Shown: positions 9,446 through 21,365, counted from the stretch's first letter. The stretch is DNA of 64,000 bases from Epiperipatus broadwayi (GCA_028023455.1 JAQFVV010006450.1:1031501-1095500), one strand, 5' to 3'. Made by a program: numbers and translations. Notes: generated by a model not told the origin, from the sequence alone.

Positions 9446-12050
9446 AGTTTTCCATTATTCTTCAATTTCAATATCGACATTGAAACTTGAAAACAAGTGC
9501 TATGAATATAGGAAAACTAAACTACTGCAATTGTAAGTCTTAGAACAATAAATAATGAAACTTTCACATTACTTTATTTTGACACCCAGATCTGTCTTTT
9601 TACCAGTTTAATTCTATACATTGAGAAATTAACTTTGTGTAAAGCTATTTTGCATATTATTCTAATGCTTGGAAAGTTACTTTAATTTTAATTGGGGGAA
9701 TACACAGTGTTTTAATTCAAAATCTTTTCCATATTCATTATAATCCATTTTTTAATTTCATGAGGGTTGGTTGTTAATCCAAAAATTCTGAATAACTTGT
9801 AATTTAATTTGATTATTCAACATCCTACTCTTTTCTCTTTCTAGTCTAGTGGTTTTTTTAAATTTTTATATATTTAAAAAAAACATATATATATATATAA
9901 ACAGTTTCTAAAGTTGATGTTGCTTATCTGTTTTAATATTATTTTAAAAAAGGAGTAGCATTTAGATAAAATATTAAAAAAAATTGCATTAATTTACAGT
10001 AGATTTATTTGAACATTATCAAAAACAAAATTATTTATCATTTTTTGATATCAGAAATTATGCAGTTACCATGGCAACTTTAAATATCACTAAAATGAAG
10101 CAATTTTTGACTGCAGTTTTATTGTATATTTTAAAATAATGAAATATTCTGATATAATATGCTTTACTAATTTTAATTTGATTAATTAAAACATAATTTC
10201 TGATAAAGTAAAATTTAAAATTAGTTGTATAAAATAAATTCCAAAATATTTTGATAAAGGTTTTATTCATTGATTAATATTCTCCTCTCTTAATCTTAAG
10301 AAAATTCTACCTAATTATTTTAGAGAAAATGCTATATGTTGAAAAAAAAATTTTTTTTAATTAATTAATTTTTTTAAAATTAATATTTAAATACAACCAA
10401 TCAAATTTCAGATTTGCAACAGTCTCATTTAAGATTATCATTCACTGAAAAATTTTCCAAATCAAATATGAAAGTTGAGCAATAATCTTCTAATGGTCAT
10501 AAAATTTGGGGCTTCCGACAATGTTGCCTGGGAACATTTGCTTTTGTTTGTTTACAAAATTAAACTTTGTCTTTATGAATTAGTTTTTTTTTTTTTTTTT
10601 TTTAGAGAATTGTGCATCAAATTTTAAAAATACATTGATGTTATAAAAATATATTAACTTCATTAATCTGTATCCTATTTTAGATAACTAGGTATTAAAT
10701 GTTAAAAATAGACTGACATTAATTTATATGGGTTTTTTTTTAATAAAATTATGCATTATAATTTTACAATTTTATTTACATCAATTTGCTTCATTTTAAA
10801 AAAAAAAAAACTACATATTGTATGTTTATTTTAGTTTGTATAAATTTCATCAGTATTTTTGAAGATATTTATTTTAATGAATAATATATTTAGTATGGTT
10901 TTGGTGACTCAACTCAAATGTAACTGTCAAATATCTAATATAATATGTCTATGCAAAGAGTACAACAGTCTCTTTCATTATCCATATCACAAGAAACTTT
11001 CATTTATCAGATGAATACCTGAACATCTCCACAAACAATGATAGTCAAACTTTTATATTTGTATGATTTATTTACAACCAATTTAATATTGGAGTTTGAA
11101 TAATTTAGCAATCAATCATCTACCTATAAGGTATTGAACCCATTAATGCTTCCATATTCATACTTGCCAGGAGTAATTAAGATTCATCTTATAATGCTAA
11201 AATCAAATTGATTGTAATTAAAACATCTAAATAGAAAAATTTATTCTTTCTGGATGGATATGTTTTAGGTTTCTAGTTCAACTATGAATTAGGGTTTTTT
11301 ATAAAATATATATATGTTAAAGAGATTCATCAGGAAGATTTTATTCAAAGTGGTACTTTAAGATTTGAAAGAAGCTTTGAAATCTGAAAGATTTTATTGA
11401 TTACAAATACTTTTCAAGTATATTTGTCAATTTATTACTATATATACACACAAACATATAAATTTCTTACTCATTAAATGTATTAACCTTTGATAATTAT
11501 GACTTTTTATTTCTGCTAACAGTAGTATTATATGAGTTAGTAATTAGAGAAAAAGTAATACAGTAAATAAATCAACAGAGAAAAAGACATATGGAGATTG
11601 AAGCAGTATAAATCTTGTATTAAGTAATGAAAAAAAATAAAATATTAAATGTGTGGGCACATTAAAAGTTATTTCTGATTTTGTACAATAATCTAAGACA
11701 TCAAATATATTATTGTAAAATTAAAATATTAACAGGTGTATAGTACTTTAAAAATGTGTACATATATATGAAAAACTATTAATATATCCTAATGTATAAA
11801 GATATGTGTTAATACTTGGAACTTTTTTTTTTAGATATTCTGAATAATTTAATAGTTTTAAAGATTTAAATCATATTTTCTTATGCTACGGTTAAGTTTA
11901 AATAGAGATAAAGGAAATGCTCTAAAGCATTATTAACCAAAAATAATATTTTTTGTGATCTGAAGAAAATGATTTAAGTGCCTTGAATTTTTAAGATTAG
12001 TAAGCATGTCAGTGGTGGATTAAAAACTTTGGTATTTATGAGTTTTCAAA
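9446..12050. other. AT-rich spacer, no gene seen
   Basis: No coding similarity or clear element boundary. Homopolymers and (TA)n tracts near 9890, 10585-10603 and 11824 are the only structure. Confidence 0.55.
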
Positions 12051-12302
12051 TAAATCAAGATGGCAGCTCATATTTTTAATAAATATACACTTGTGCTCCC
12101 TCCTCTCCAAATGTTTACAAAATAATTAATTACATTATTTAGTTGTTGTTGTTTTTTTTTTTTTTTTGGATTAACTTAGCAACAGAAAAAATTTAATTAC
12201 ATATAAATATAATATGTAATACAGAGAGCATATCAAAGCTCAAATAAGCTCTTAATTGATAAGTGCTATAAGAGAAAATATCTAAAATTTCTATCTGAAA
12301 TA

Positions 12303-12360
12303 CTCTCATCCCCAAACCAATTGGTTCAAGCTTATGGCTCACCTTAAGAGCTAGAAATAT
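12303..12360 (-). ncRNA. Degenerate hammerhead motif, family A left arm
   Basis: On the minus strand: GAGC-CATAA-GCTT stem II followed by GAACC, a self-complementary CCAATTGG and TTTGGGGATGAG. The CUGANGA box is decayed. Recognised only by comparison with the other arm. Confidence 0.4.
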
Positions 12361-12464
12361 TCAGACACTAGATCCAAAATATCAACTCAAACACAACCCT
12401 TATTCTATATGTATTAGTGCTGTATTTGAATTGATATTTTGGATCTAGTGTCTGAATATTTCTA

Positions 12465-12516
12465 GCTCCTCACTGAGGTGAGCCATAAGCTCAAAACCAA
12501 TTGGTCTGGGGATGAG
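12465..12516 (+). ncRNA. Near-complete hammerhead motif, family A right arm
   Basis: Order of parts: stem I CUCCUCA, CUGAGGU (last A changed to U), stem II GAGC-CAUAA-GCUC (4 bp), AAAA where GAAA is expected, self-complementary CCAAUUGG as stem III, UC, then UGGGGAU pairing with the first strand of stem I. Two core positions are mutated, so self-cleavage is unlikely in this copy. Confidence 0.55.
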
Positions 12517-13100
12517 AGTATTTCAGATAGAGATTTTAAATATTTTCTCTTACCGCACTTATCAATTAAGAGCTTGTTTGAGCTATTGGTATGCTCTTTG
12601 TGTTACATTTTTGTGGGTACAGGTTTATAAGGGTAATGTCACATTGTGTATGACTTGCTTTATTGATGATTATAAATACGATATTCACACTATTTATGTT
12701 GGCGCTGTGCAATCATATTATGACCATTAATGCATACTTTTTCGGAGGGCAAGATCCCATACCTTTGGAAATGGTCCACTGCATCACATTCTGTATCAGG
12801 AAGATATCAAATTGTTATCATTATGACAATTTACCAAAAAAAACTGCTGACAAAATAAATATGCTGAATTGAACCAAAGTAAAACAATGTTAAGAGTGTG
12901 TCATTGCTTCCCATGTTGTAATATAAATAAAAAAATTGAAATAAAGCTTTTTAATGAAATTTATCAGAATTTATTTCCTTTTTTTAATTTAACAATCTAT
13001 TTATTAATTTTGTTTTAATTCAACAATTGAAACATCTTTGGTAGATTATATGCCCTCAAAATTATATATTTATCAAAATATGGGGTGCCATCTTGATTTA

Positions 13101-14211
13101 CACAAAAACAAAAACTTTATTATTTATAGAAGTCATAAATATTTCCAATATCATTTTATGTAATTAAATATTACAGAAATTAATGTATGGATTCAAAATT
13201 GTGTCTTATTTAATGAAATTTTGTTCATTTGTAGTTGTTTTAATATATATGTAAAATAATTTTGTTTTAAGATTTAAACTTCAATTTTTATAAATTAAAA
13301 ATGTTGTTTAAGATCAAGAAAAGAAAATATGATTGTAATAATTATTTTCTTGTATATTCAATTTGTTAATTAAATAATTTATTAACCAAAAATTGGTGGA
13401 AAAAAACATTCAATAAACAAGTTAGTATGCTTTTCAATTAATAAATAATGTATGAATTGCAGTTGAAGGTGAAATTGAGTTATTAGTTTACCAGTATTTG
13501 AAAATATTAAAAATATAACTTTCCAAAGGTATAGCAAAAATTCCTTCAAGAAAAAGAAGTTAACATTGATTTTATGGGTGAAATGAAGCTAACCTTACAT
13601 TGCAAAGCTGTAAGTTATCATTATTGCTTTTAATTGTCACTCTTAATTGAGTCATTGATGTTATCTGAAAGTATAGTTGTTGATGGAAAAATAGATATAG
13701 AGTTTTAAAAGTGTCATATAGCACATCTTCTATATGTCTATAAAATAAAATATGTTTCTGAATTAATAGTCCATACCAACCAAAAAACTGTGAGTAAAAG
13801 GTCTGCCAATAGATTATTATAAAATGATGCTGTGAAAAAAATTAAATTGAATGAGGAATAAAATTAAGCAATGCTGCAGATATAGAAGTATAATTGAGGT
13901 AAAACACAAAATGTGGAAGAGAAACTTTAACCTAGGAAGATTGATGTACCATTGAGATACTTATGTTTAATATTATTAAGGATGTGTTTATTCAAACTAA
14001 ACCAAGAATAGTTAAAAGAAAAAAAGAAAGAAAAGTTAAATTTTAAAGATACTATTAAAGATGTAATATTGAGCAGTGAAAATTGGTCAGGCCTTAATTT
14101 GAATTATATTAAAATTAAGTAAAATATCTCAACATGATAACATTTAGCTGATAATAGAAGAATTACCTAAGTATTTTTTTTAAAACTTTATACTACTTAA
14201 TTTTCATATTA
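13101..14211. other. AT-rich spacer, no gene seen
   Basis: A purine-rich stretch (about 13840-14110) lacks stops in short pieces but matches no family I recognise. Confidence 0.5.
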
Positions 14212-14450
14212 AACCACTAAATATCACATGATCACCATTTCTTATTCTTGCTCATAACTGTTATTAAAATGTGCTAAACTCTCCATACAGTAGTGCCACT
14301 CAGTGCAAGCCAGAGTAATCAATTGATGCTAGACGGCTTGTGCATAAAATCCCTACCTAGTGCATACTCATCCAATATCCCATACTAGTTTCTACCTTGT
14401 GACTTTGTATGGAAAGTTTTGCCTGTTTTAATTTTCATATTATATTTTTT
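14212..14450 (-). mobile_element. Foldback repeat family B, copy B1
   Basis: Starts with the family terminus AACCACTAAATATCACATGATCACC, continues with the internal repeat CTAAACTCTCCATACAGTAG and the words GCAAGCCAGAGTAATCAA and GCTTGTGCATAAAATCC. The minus strand holds GUAGAAACUAGUAUGGGAUA, the 3' half of the hammerhead motif; the CUGAUGA half is decayed. The other end reads GGAAAGTTTTGCCTGTTTTAAT. Confidence 0.7.
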
Positions 14451-15366
14451 TTACATATTTTTTTATGAATACTATATTTTAATCATTAAGATACTACATT
14501 TTTGCCCAAATAATTTTTTTTTATCATAAATCATTTACAAGTTGTAAATGTATATGAATTTTTTTCCTTTTTTTTTTTTTTTTTTTGTTGAGTTTTCTTG
14601 ATTATGAACAGAATTTTTATTTTTTATATAACTTTTGTTCCTAATATTATAAAAATCTGGGGAATTGAAAAAAATCATATTGAAATTAAAAAAAAATTAG
14701 ATAAATAGTATTTCTTCATTGAAATTATCTGAAAATTCCAGATGGAAAAAAGATTTACACCAAGATAATTATTTTTTTGTTAAAATTTTCATCAGAAAAG
14801 TTAGATTTAAAAATAAATGCTATTTATATAAATCATTTTAAATTCACAAAAGACATTAGTTTTTTACAAACACCTGATGACTTGTAATTAGGAATGTTGA
14901 TTTAAAAATTATCCACTTTGAAGATAACTTATAAATAACTATAATAATAAACATATCATTGAATGGTTTGTTATTCGGGAGATTATGTGACCTTTGAGCA
15001 CCAGAAGTGACGTAGTAAGCTTCCATGCAGGAAGTTTCAACTTTTGCATGCATCACTCCGTCTTATTTTAAACCACACAGAATAACTAAAATTATGTTTA
15101 ACATATTTATATTATCAATCGTTATTATAGTTGATAGGGAAATTTGAAATGGATAATTCATATAGTAAGATTCCCAGTTACAGAAACGGATCGATTCACC
15201 AACTTCCATAGTAGACTGAAATATATGCAACATGGAATAATATATCATACAGCATAGCTTACACATGTTAATACTATAACAACTATCAATAATAATATGC
15301 TTCCTCACTCATTTTTAAAAGTATTGATAACAAAACTAAAACATCAAGAAAAATAACACAAGATGT

Positions 15367-15575
15367 TAAACCACTAAACATCACATGGTCACCATTTTCT
15401 TTCTATGCTCACACTGATGAAAGCCATGAGCTAGGAACTAATCAGGGGATATTGGACGAGTAGATACTAGATAAAGATTTTATGTACAAATCTTCTTGCA
15501 TCCATTGATTATTAAGGCTTGCAGTAGGTGGCACTACTGTATGGGGAGTTCTGCCTCTGTTTTAACACAAAAAAG
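15367..15575 (+). mobile_element. Foldback repeat family B, copy B2
   Basis: Begins with the same terminus (AACCACTAAACATCACATGG), then goes straight to the hammerhead region and ends with GGCACTACTGTATGGGGAGT, GCCTCTGTTTTAA. Lacks the second arm seen in longer copies. Confidence 0.7.
15405..15457 (+). ncRNA. Near-complete hammerhead motif in B2
   Basis: CUGAUGA at 15414-15420 is intact, followed by AAGC-CAUGA-GCUA, then GGAA (GAAA with one change), CUAAUC and AGGGGAUAUUGGA. Stem I pairing is poor because the 5' flank was replaced. Confidence 0.5.
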
Positions 15576-15955
15576 TGAATAAGGAAGTTAAACCTTATAT
15601 ATATGTGTGTGTGTATGTGAAACAACATAACTTGGATATTTTATAAGTTAGATTTATTTTTGTATTTATTCTGGTGGATCTTTGTAATTTTAAGTAATTA
15701 ATTAAAAATAATTATGTAGTTAGTTGCTCCGGAGGTAATTTGTCATTTGAGTGATGTAATGGCGGGTTGAGCACAACAATTCTAATATGATTATCTGATT
15801 TTTATTTTACTGATCTGATAATCAATTAGAAACTTTTAATTCTTGACTCCACCACTATGATACAGTGCTTGCAGCATCAAACCAAACTGAATGTAAGAAT
15901 TAAAGAAAACAACATGAAGTGACTTGAAATTACGGAACTGTATTTTTTACTTATT
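15576..15955. other. AT-rich spacer, no gene seen
   Basis: Contains (TG)n-like TATATGTGTGTGTGTATG near 15599-15616 and no recognisable gene. Confidence 0.5.
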
Positions 15956-15977
15956 AAAAAAACGCTTTTCGTCAACC

Positions 15978-16066
15978 GTTGGTGGTCGAGTGGTCAGCAC
16001 AGCTCCCTTACAAGCAGTTGTCTCTGGTTCGCAGGTTCGCTTCCCGGCAGATGCTTTGACACATGA
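15978..16066 (+). mobile_element. tRNA-derived SINE S1, copy 1
   Basis: An A box TGGTCGAGTGG and a B box GGTTCGCTTCC stand about 45 bp apart, as in tRNA genes and tRNA-derived SINEs. An A-rich tail (16064-16075) follows. Direct repeats of about 19 bp, AAAAAACGCTTTTCGTCAA before and AAAAAACGCTTCTCATCAA after, look like a diverged target duplication. The acceptor stem does not close, so it is not a tRNA gene. Copy 2 is at 31112-31207 (minus). Confidence 0.8.
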
Positions 16067-16091
16067 AAAAAAAAAACGCTTCTCATCAATA

Positions 16092-17050
16092 TTTTTTTTA
16101 TATTTATTTTGATGCATGATTGTAAATTCTAAAATGAAACAAAAAGAGTCTGCAAGGAAATATATTGAATTACCTAAGATTGGATATAAGTATTTTTGTT
16201 ATTACAAAGATTAAGGAACTTAGAAGGATGCCTGTGAGTGCTTGTCATCACTCTTAAATTCTTTATTCTCTTTATTTGCTGTAAATAAATTATTGGAAAA
16301 GATCTAATATTATATTATATGTGGATTATTATGGAAAAGAAGGGTTGATTACAGTAGTTAAAGGTGATTTATCTTTTGTATACGTTATAATAATCAGGAG
16401 GTGTCACATTATCGCGTGAATACTATTTATATTATCTTCAGTATTCATTTCTTGAGGACACCACCGCAAATAATCAATTCTGACTGAGACAATCAATCAA
16501 CTACATGCTCATGTGCACTAGTAATTTTCATCATTTATACATAGTGCATATGAAATTCTTTAAATCTATATAACTTATCGTATGCTCACGATAATACTTT
16601 GCAATTAAAAATAATGTTAAATATCTTATTCCTCACCTACCAGATTATGATGGAAAATACTTTTGTTGACATATCATGACTTCTATTATTGACAAACGAA
16701 AACAGTACTGCAAGTAACTTAAACAACAAACATTATTTATTAAAGATAATGAATTAGTAAATTATAATCATAAGAATAATGATTACGATAAAATATCCCC
16801 CCTTCTAATTTGTAAAATCACTTTTATTGATAAGTACAACACTTATTATATAAATGTAGATATACAATCTTAAAATTTCTAAACTAGTTTATCTGATTTA
16901 GATCAGTTGTATAATATATTACCCAAAATGAAACAGTTTTATTTGATCAACCTGCAATAAACTAAGCTATTATCTAGATTTCGATTTTGTTATATAGAAT
17001 TGCATCATGAGTGCTACTGCAAATATGTACACAGCTATTACATACACAAC
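16092..17050. other. AT-rich spacer, no gene seen
   Basis: No coding similarity or element boundary recognised. Confidence 0.5.
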
Positions 17051-17057
17051 ATATATG

Positions 17058-17235
17058 ATTTAAACCAATAAACATCACATGATCACCACTTCTTTTGCTT
17101 ATAATTGTTATTAAAACAGATGTTATTAAAACTAGATGGGGATTTTATTGCTCAAGCCTTCTGGCATCCATTAACTGACTTGCACTGAATGGCAATACCT
17201 ATAGAGAGTTTTGCCTGTTTTAATGATGATTCACT
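17058..17235 (+). mobile_element. Foldback repeat family B, copy B3 (internally deleted)
   Basis: Left terminus AACCAATAAACATCACATGATCACC, the words CTTCTGGCATCCATTAACTG and ACTTGCACTGAATGGC, and right end TAGAGAGTTTTGCCTGTTTTAAT. The hammerhead core has been lost. Confidence 0.65.
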
Positions 17236-17278
17236 TGTATATTGTATTTTAATGTGTATAATAGTAATAATAAAAAGT

Positions 17279-17525
17279 CAGATGTCACATGACTTATATA
17301 TAGCTTGCATTTACCAATATGTAAAATTAAGAGCATGCTAATGAGCTCTAAACAAGCTTTTTTATTTTATTATGATAAATGCTACTATGAGAGAAAGCAT
17401 TCACATAATCTTTATCTTAGATTGTCCCCATCCTCAAACTGGTTTCGACCTATGGGTCTCTTCAGTGAGGAGTTGGGACACTAGATTCAAAAAACCAACT
17501 CAAGCTAAGCATTTATCTAAAAATT
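17279..17525 (-). mobile_element. Foldback repeat family D-like single arm with intact hammerhead
   Basis: Begins with CAGATGTCACATGAC, the same terminus as the units at 58.8-59.5 kb, then GAGCATGC and CTCTAAACAAGC words, the hammerhead region, and CACTAGATTC and ACCAACTCAAGC words shared with family A. Only one arm is present. Confidence 0.7.
17424..17479 (-). ncRNA. Type I hammerhead ribozyme, complete core
   Basis: Read on the minus strand the order is: outer stem I GUCCC (pairs with GGGAC), loop AAC, inner stem I UCCUCA (pairs with UGAGGA), CUGAAGA (matches CUGANGA), stem II GACC-CAUA-GGUC with perfect 4 bp, GAAA, a two-base loop CA inside the minimal stem III (A-U, C-G), and UU as the U16.1-H17 pair, giving a GUU cleavage triplet. 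Stem I has an internal loop opposite UG, as in natural hammerheads where it contacts loop II. All core positions known to matter are present. GUU is a permitted but slower triplet, and the short stem III may need a dimer to work, as in PLE-type hammerheads. Activity is inferred, not shown. Confidence 0.85.
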
Positions 17526-17529
17526 AATT

Positions 17530-18539
17530 ATCAAGAAGAAAGTATGACTCACTTGTCTTCTAGCATCATAAATAGTAATTCACATAATTATTCAAATTTA
17601 ATATATTAAATAATAATGAGTGTGTATCTAATTTAAATTATAAATCATTCAAATAAATATTACTTCACCTGATCTAATGAGTACTTTTTTCTTATCTGTA
17701 ATTAAGCCTGCCACATTGTTATTTCATATTAAAAGATGACTGGGTGCATTCAATTCCCTTCCTATTTATTAATTATATAATGTTTATATTCGCCATTTAT
17801 TATTGTGTTATTATGTCAAATAAGTATACCTTATCTTAGACTTGAGTATTATTTTATTACTCACTCTGCCTGAAAATTATACTTTCTTTAAAATAGCTGA
17901 ATATATTTTGCTTAGCCAGATTTGTTTTATTTTAACCATTATCACTTATATAGCTTTTAAAAATAAAATACTTTATCTTCCTGCAAGTTTGGGTTCACAT
18001 TTGCACTGGTCATATCTATTATAAATGACAATCTGTTTAATAATTCATACAGTTATTGATTTTTTTCATTAGATCAAAGTTTGCCTAAGACTTTTATTTT
18101 TTATTAAATGTAAAACTTTAATTATTATATTTTCATTTAAAAACATAACCCATTAAATAGGAGTCAAATCTGGTTATTTTCTGATTAACCATTCTAAATA
18201 TTTAATTTCTATGAATGTCTAGTGATGTTTTTCACACAGACATATATATATAATTAAAATATATATTATTGGTAAGTTTTTTCTAATACAACAGTTTGAT
18301 TAGTTTAATCTTTAATTAAATACAATATATTGTTTACGTTTAATGAAACTATTGTGATTCTCTTGCATAAATAAAGTATTGATTTTAATACAATTTTAAA
18401 TTAATATTATGTCATAATAAGACACCAATGTATTCATGTTTCTTTATTTATATGATTAGATAATTATTTTTATTATTTTATTGAATTAAAAATAAGAAAT
18501 CTAATATTTCTATTATTGTATAAAACAGAAACTTTAAAA
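17530..18539. other. AT-rich spacer, no gene seen
   Basis: No recognised repeat or coding sequence; short frames only. Confidence 0.5.
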
Positions 18540-19164
18540 TAATATTAAACTCTATTGCCAAGCAACTCGTTTAGTCCTTATTCAAGATTATATAAAAATC
18601 GTTCTTACCCTACTAAGGGATAAACTCGAACATTTTATTATATCAATTGTGTTAAACCATTATAAAAGACGTAATAACAATATTAATGTAATTGTGAATA
18701 ATAAACCATGGATGTCATTAGCTTTTATTCCTAATATTAACAGATATATAATAAAAAATTTAAGCCAAGATTTCAGGTTGACATGTAGAACTCTGCTTAA
18801 CATTAATAGGTTAATAGATAATTTGAAGGTAATAACAAGCCAAGCAGTGTTGTGTATTCTATTGAATGCCCACAACCAGGTTGTAATACAATATGTTGGC
18901 AAAACTAAGATAAATATTAAATATTGTCTTCAACAACATAAATGTATTTATAAAAATGTAATGGAGGATGATAGTTTATTCACATTTCTATATTCATCAA
19001 AGTATTACTGGGCATGTATATTGTCCAGGAGAGTTTAGTGTTTTAATGTATGAAACATATGATAAAAAATGTAAGATCAAGGAATCATATGCTATAAAAA
19101 ATTCTTCTGGAGCTATTAATGCAAATTTAACCAGTTTTCCAATTAGTTGTGCCTGCCTCGTGTA
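18540..19164 (+). pseudogene. Penelope-like element relic with GIY-YIG endonuclease
   Basis: The open segment from 18649 contains FIPNINRYIIKNLSQDF, NINRLIDNLK and then VIQYVGKTKINI and LQQHKCIY. These match, in order, YIPKISSKLTKTLNNKF, NSNRLINNSK, YYGETKATI and LAQHRYTF of the 44375-44896 frame. After a frameshift near 18970-19030 the second segment continues HQSITGHVY, KCKIKESYAI and NANLTSF, matching the HSKQSGHNF and RKIKEAFYI region. So this is the C-terminal end of another PLE, from the RT-EN linker through the catalytic Glu. It differs a lot from the 44 kb copy, so it is a separate, older family. The RT part is not recognisable upstream. The minus-strand frame at 18660-18902 is a shadow. 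Confidence 0.8.
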
Positions 19165-19211
19165 ATGAAATATTTGAGTTTATCACTTAATAGGGTAAAA
19201 ACAATTTTATA

Positions 19212-19252
19212 CAGCCTTGATAATGATTCGAATGATTTGAAACCATTTGGAA
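19212..19252 (+). ncRNA. Degenerate hammerhead motif 3' of the PLE relic
   Basis: UUGAUAA, then a U-GAUUCGAAUGAUU stem II region, then GAAA and CCAUU-UGG. Position by position it follows the better preserved motif at 34961-35002 (minus), with C3 changed to U and G8 changed to A. It starts about 50 bp after the end of the GIY-YIG reading frame, where PLE hammerheads are expected. Confidence 0.5.
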
Positions 19253-19259
19253 ATAGTGT

Positions 19260-21220
19260 TTTATAATATTTTAAAGTTCCTCTGTTTTATACAATAGTGG
19301 CATTGTTATATGGTAATTTACTGAAATAAAATAAAATTTGAAAAAATGAATATGATTTATAATTATGTAAGCAGATTCTTTTTCTGATCAAATAAAAATA
19401 TTTTTTTTATAACCTTAAAGTTTATTTAATTTGGGAGATAAATATTATTTCAAGTAAACAAATTCAATATAAATATTTGATTATAAACAAAATAAAGAAA
19501 TATCTTTCATTCAATTAGTTATTTATGTAAAAAAGTAAAAATAAAATTGTAAGTAGATGAGTCCTTGCATATTTGTCCCAGTAAAAAAATTGTATTGATG
19601 TACTGTTGCTAAGGTATTGTATATTATTTATGGCAGATATTGATAATTTATTTCAAACATTGGCTGATTATAATATTATTATGTAAGGAAATTGCTTTAT
19701 TGATTATTCTCTTAATAGCAATGACTCTTTAATCATTTCACTATCAAGATCACATTCATGTTTGTTTGACAGCTCCTAGTGACCAATTGGATTATATTTG
19801 CAATATTTTACTTTAAACATTAAAGCTTTATTCTATACTGTATTTCCAAAATCTTTAATTTATTTGTTACAAATATAAGTTTACAAATTAAAAACATTCT
19901 TAAAAATAATTTGCAAATTTTCAAACATAAGAAAAGTCATAAACTGAATACTTTAGAAGAATAACAAAACTGACACTTTGCTAACAATAATAAAAATTTG
20001 TTTTTAATGGAAGTAAAATCTGAATGAATTATTGTTATGACATCATAAAGCAGTGAAATTCTCTTCTAAAATTTAAAGCTTTATAATTATTAATGTATCA
20101 AAAAATAATGATGCTACAATCATAATAGAGGCATTTCCTGTGTTAACATTATTAAAATTCTTTTGTGTTGTTTCATATCAAATATTTTTGAACGTAATCT
20201 AACTTTAATCATAAATAACTTCATCTTAAAATAAATAATTATAAAATATTATGAAAAAATATTCATAAATATGTAAATAATCTATGGAAAATATAGAATT
20301 TTCCCCCACCAAAATAATGTAAAAGAAAAGCACTTGCAATTACTTTCATAATCTCTCTCAAAGCCTGAGAACAAATAATCTATCAATCAGCACCATTGAC
20401 AACTCTTTTGTTTTAGGTTCTCTACTATATTTTAACATTTTTAGATATTTTTTAAACTAACGAGTCAGTAAAATTTTAGTTCCGATGTCTGCTATCAAGT
20501 GAACACAAAACTAGCAAACAAATGCTCCAGATAACTACAAGACCATGAAAGTAAGCTGAAGGTGATCACAGCATCATTAGAAAGCACTGTAATACTGCTA
20601 CTGGTAATGAGCCATTTAAGAGAAAATAAAATATAACTGAATAGTTTAATGTGACTTTGAAGATTTTATTTCCAATAGTTAGCCAGATATATAAAGATGT
20701 AGAAACAAAGGCATGTAGTTTGTAAAGTTTCCTGATATCTCTGCATACTTTTTTTTTTATAAATTCTATTTTCAACAATTTGCAGTATATAAGTTTTAAG
20801 TTACTATAATTGGTGTGAGAGAGTTTGAGTTTTCATTTACTAATTAGTTGATTTAATATAGTTGTATTGTTCTTTTTTTTTTTTAAATTAAGGCTTTTAA
20901 AATTGACAGCCCATTTTAAGTAATATTTGTTTTTACAGCAATAATGATTAAATATTTGACAGGGATCTCTATGGAAGAATAGGTGTAAAAAGTTTTTTTT
21001 AGTGCCAAATATATATACAACTACAAGTAAACTTATAAAGGTTACAATTAAAAGCTCATCTACATTACTTTTCAATATAAACTCTAGAGAAAAAAAAATG
21101 TATTGTTTAGAAGAACAGTGATAGAAATCTTAAGACATGCATTCTACAATAATATTAAATTAAAATAAATGTAATATATACAATCATTTTAAATTTAATA
21201 ATTATTATTACATTAATATC
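19260..21220. other. AT-rich spacer, no gene seen
   Basis: Only short composition-driven frames. No element boundary recognised. Confidence 0.5.
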
Positions 21221-21221
21221 G

Positions 21222-21365
21222 GTTCATCATCATCATCAGTATTTTCAACCATTATTAATCCACTGCAGCAGGATGAAGATCTCTCTAAGTTAATCCATCT
21301 CTGATCTTTTAGTTCTTTTCTCCACATCATTTCAGCACATTTCTTTATTTCATCCATACTCAGTA
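21222..21365 (-). mobile_element. RTE-like LINE 3' end, copy 3
   Basis: Begins with TCATCATCATCAG and continues CAACCATTATTAATCCACTG, CAGGATGAAGATCTCTC and CTCCACATCATTTCAGCAC, the tail and last ORF2 codons of the family at 50725-51005. Truncated 5' at about 21365. Confidence 0.7.

Larger units (their letters stand above)
12215..12607. mobile_element. Foldback repeat family A, complete palindrome
   Basis: Two arms of about 180 bp are inverted copies: left from GTAATACAGAGAGC, right ending GCTCTTTGTGTTAC, with a centre near 12396-12418. Each arm has the words GCTCTTAATTGATAAGTGC, GATGAGAG, GAGCCATAAGC, CTAGAAATATTCAGACAC and TAGATCCAAAATATCAA. Family A recurs as a single arm at 40781-41070. 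A hammerhead-like segment lies in each arm, pointing outward. Confidence 0.85.
12053..13098. mobile_element. TA-flanked inverted-repeat (MITE-like) element with nested foldback repeat
   Basis: The left end AATCAAGATGGCAGC at 12053 and the reverse complement of the right end, AATCAAGATGGCACC, form imperfect inverted repeats that extend about 70 bp (shared CATATTTT and ATAAATATA words). TA lies just outside both ends (12051-12052, 13099-13100). No transposase is visible. Within it sits the foldback repeat of family A at 12215-12607. Confidence 0.6.

Noticed and set aside
15978-16062. tRNA gene
   Set aside because: A and B boxes are good but the acceptor stem does not close, and a second copy with poly(A) and target duplication shows it is a SINE.
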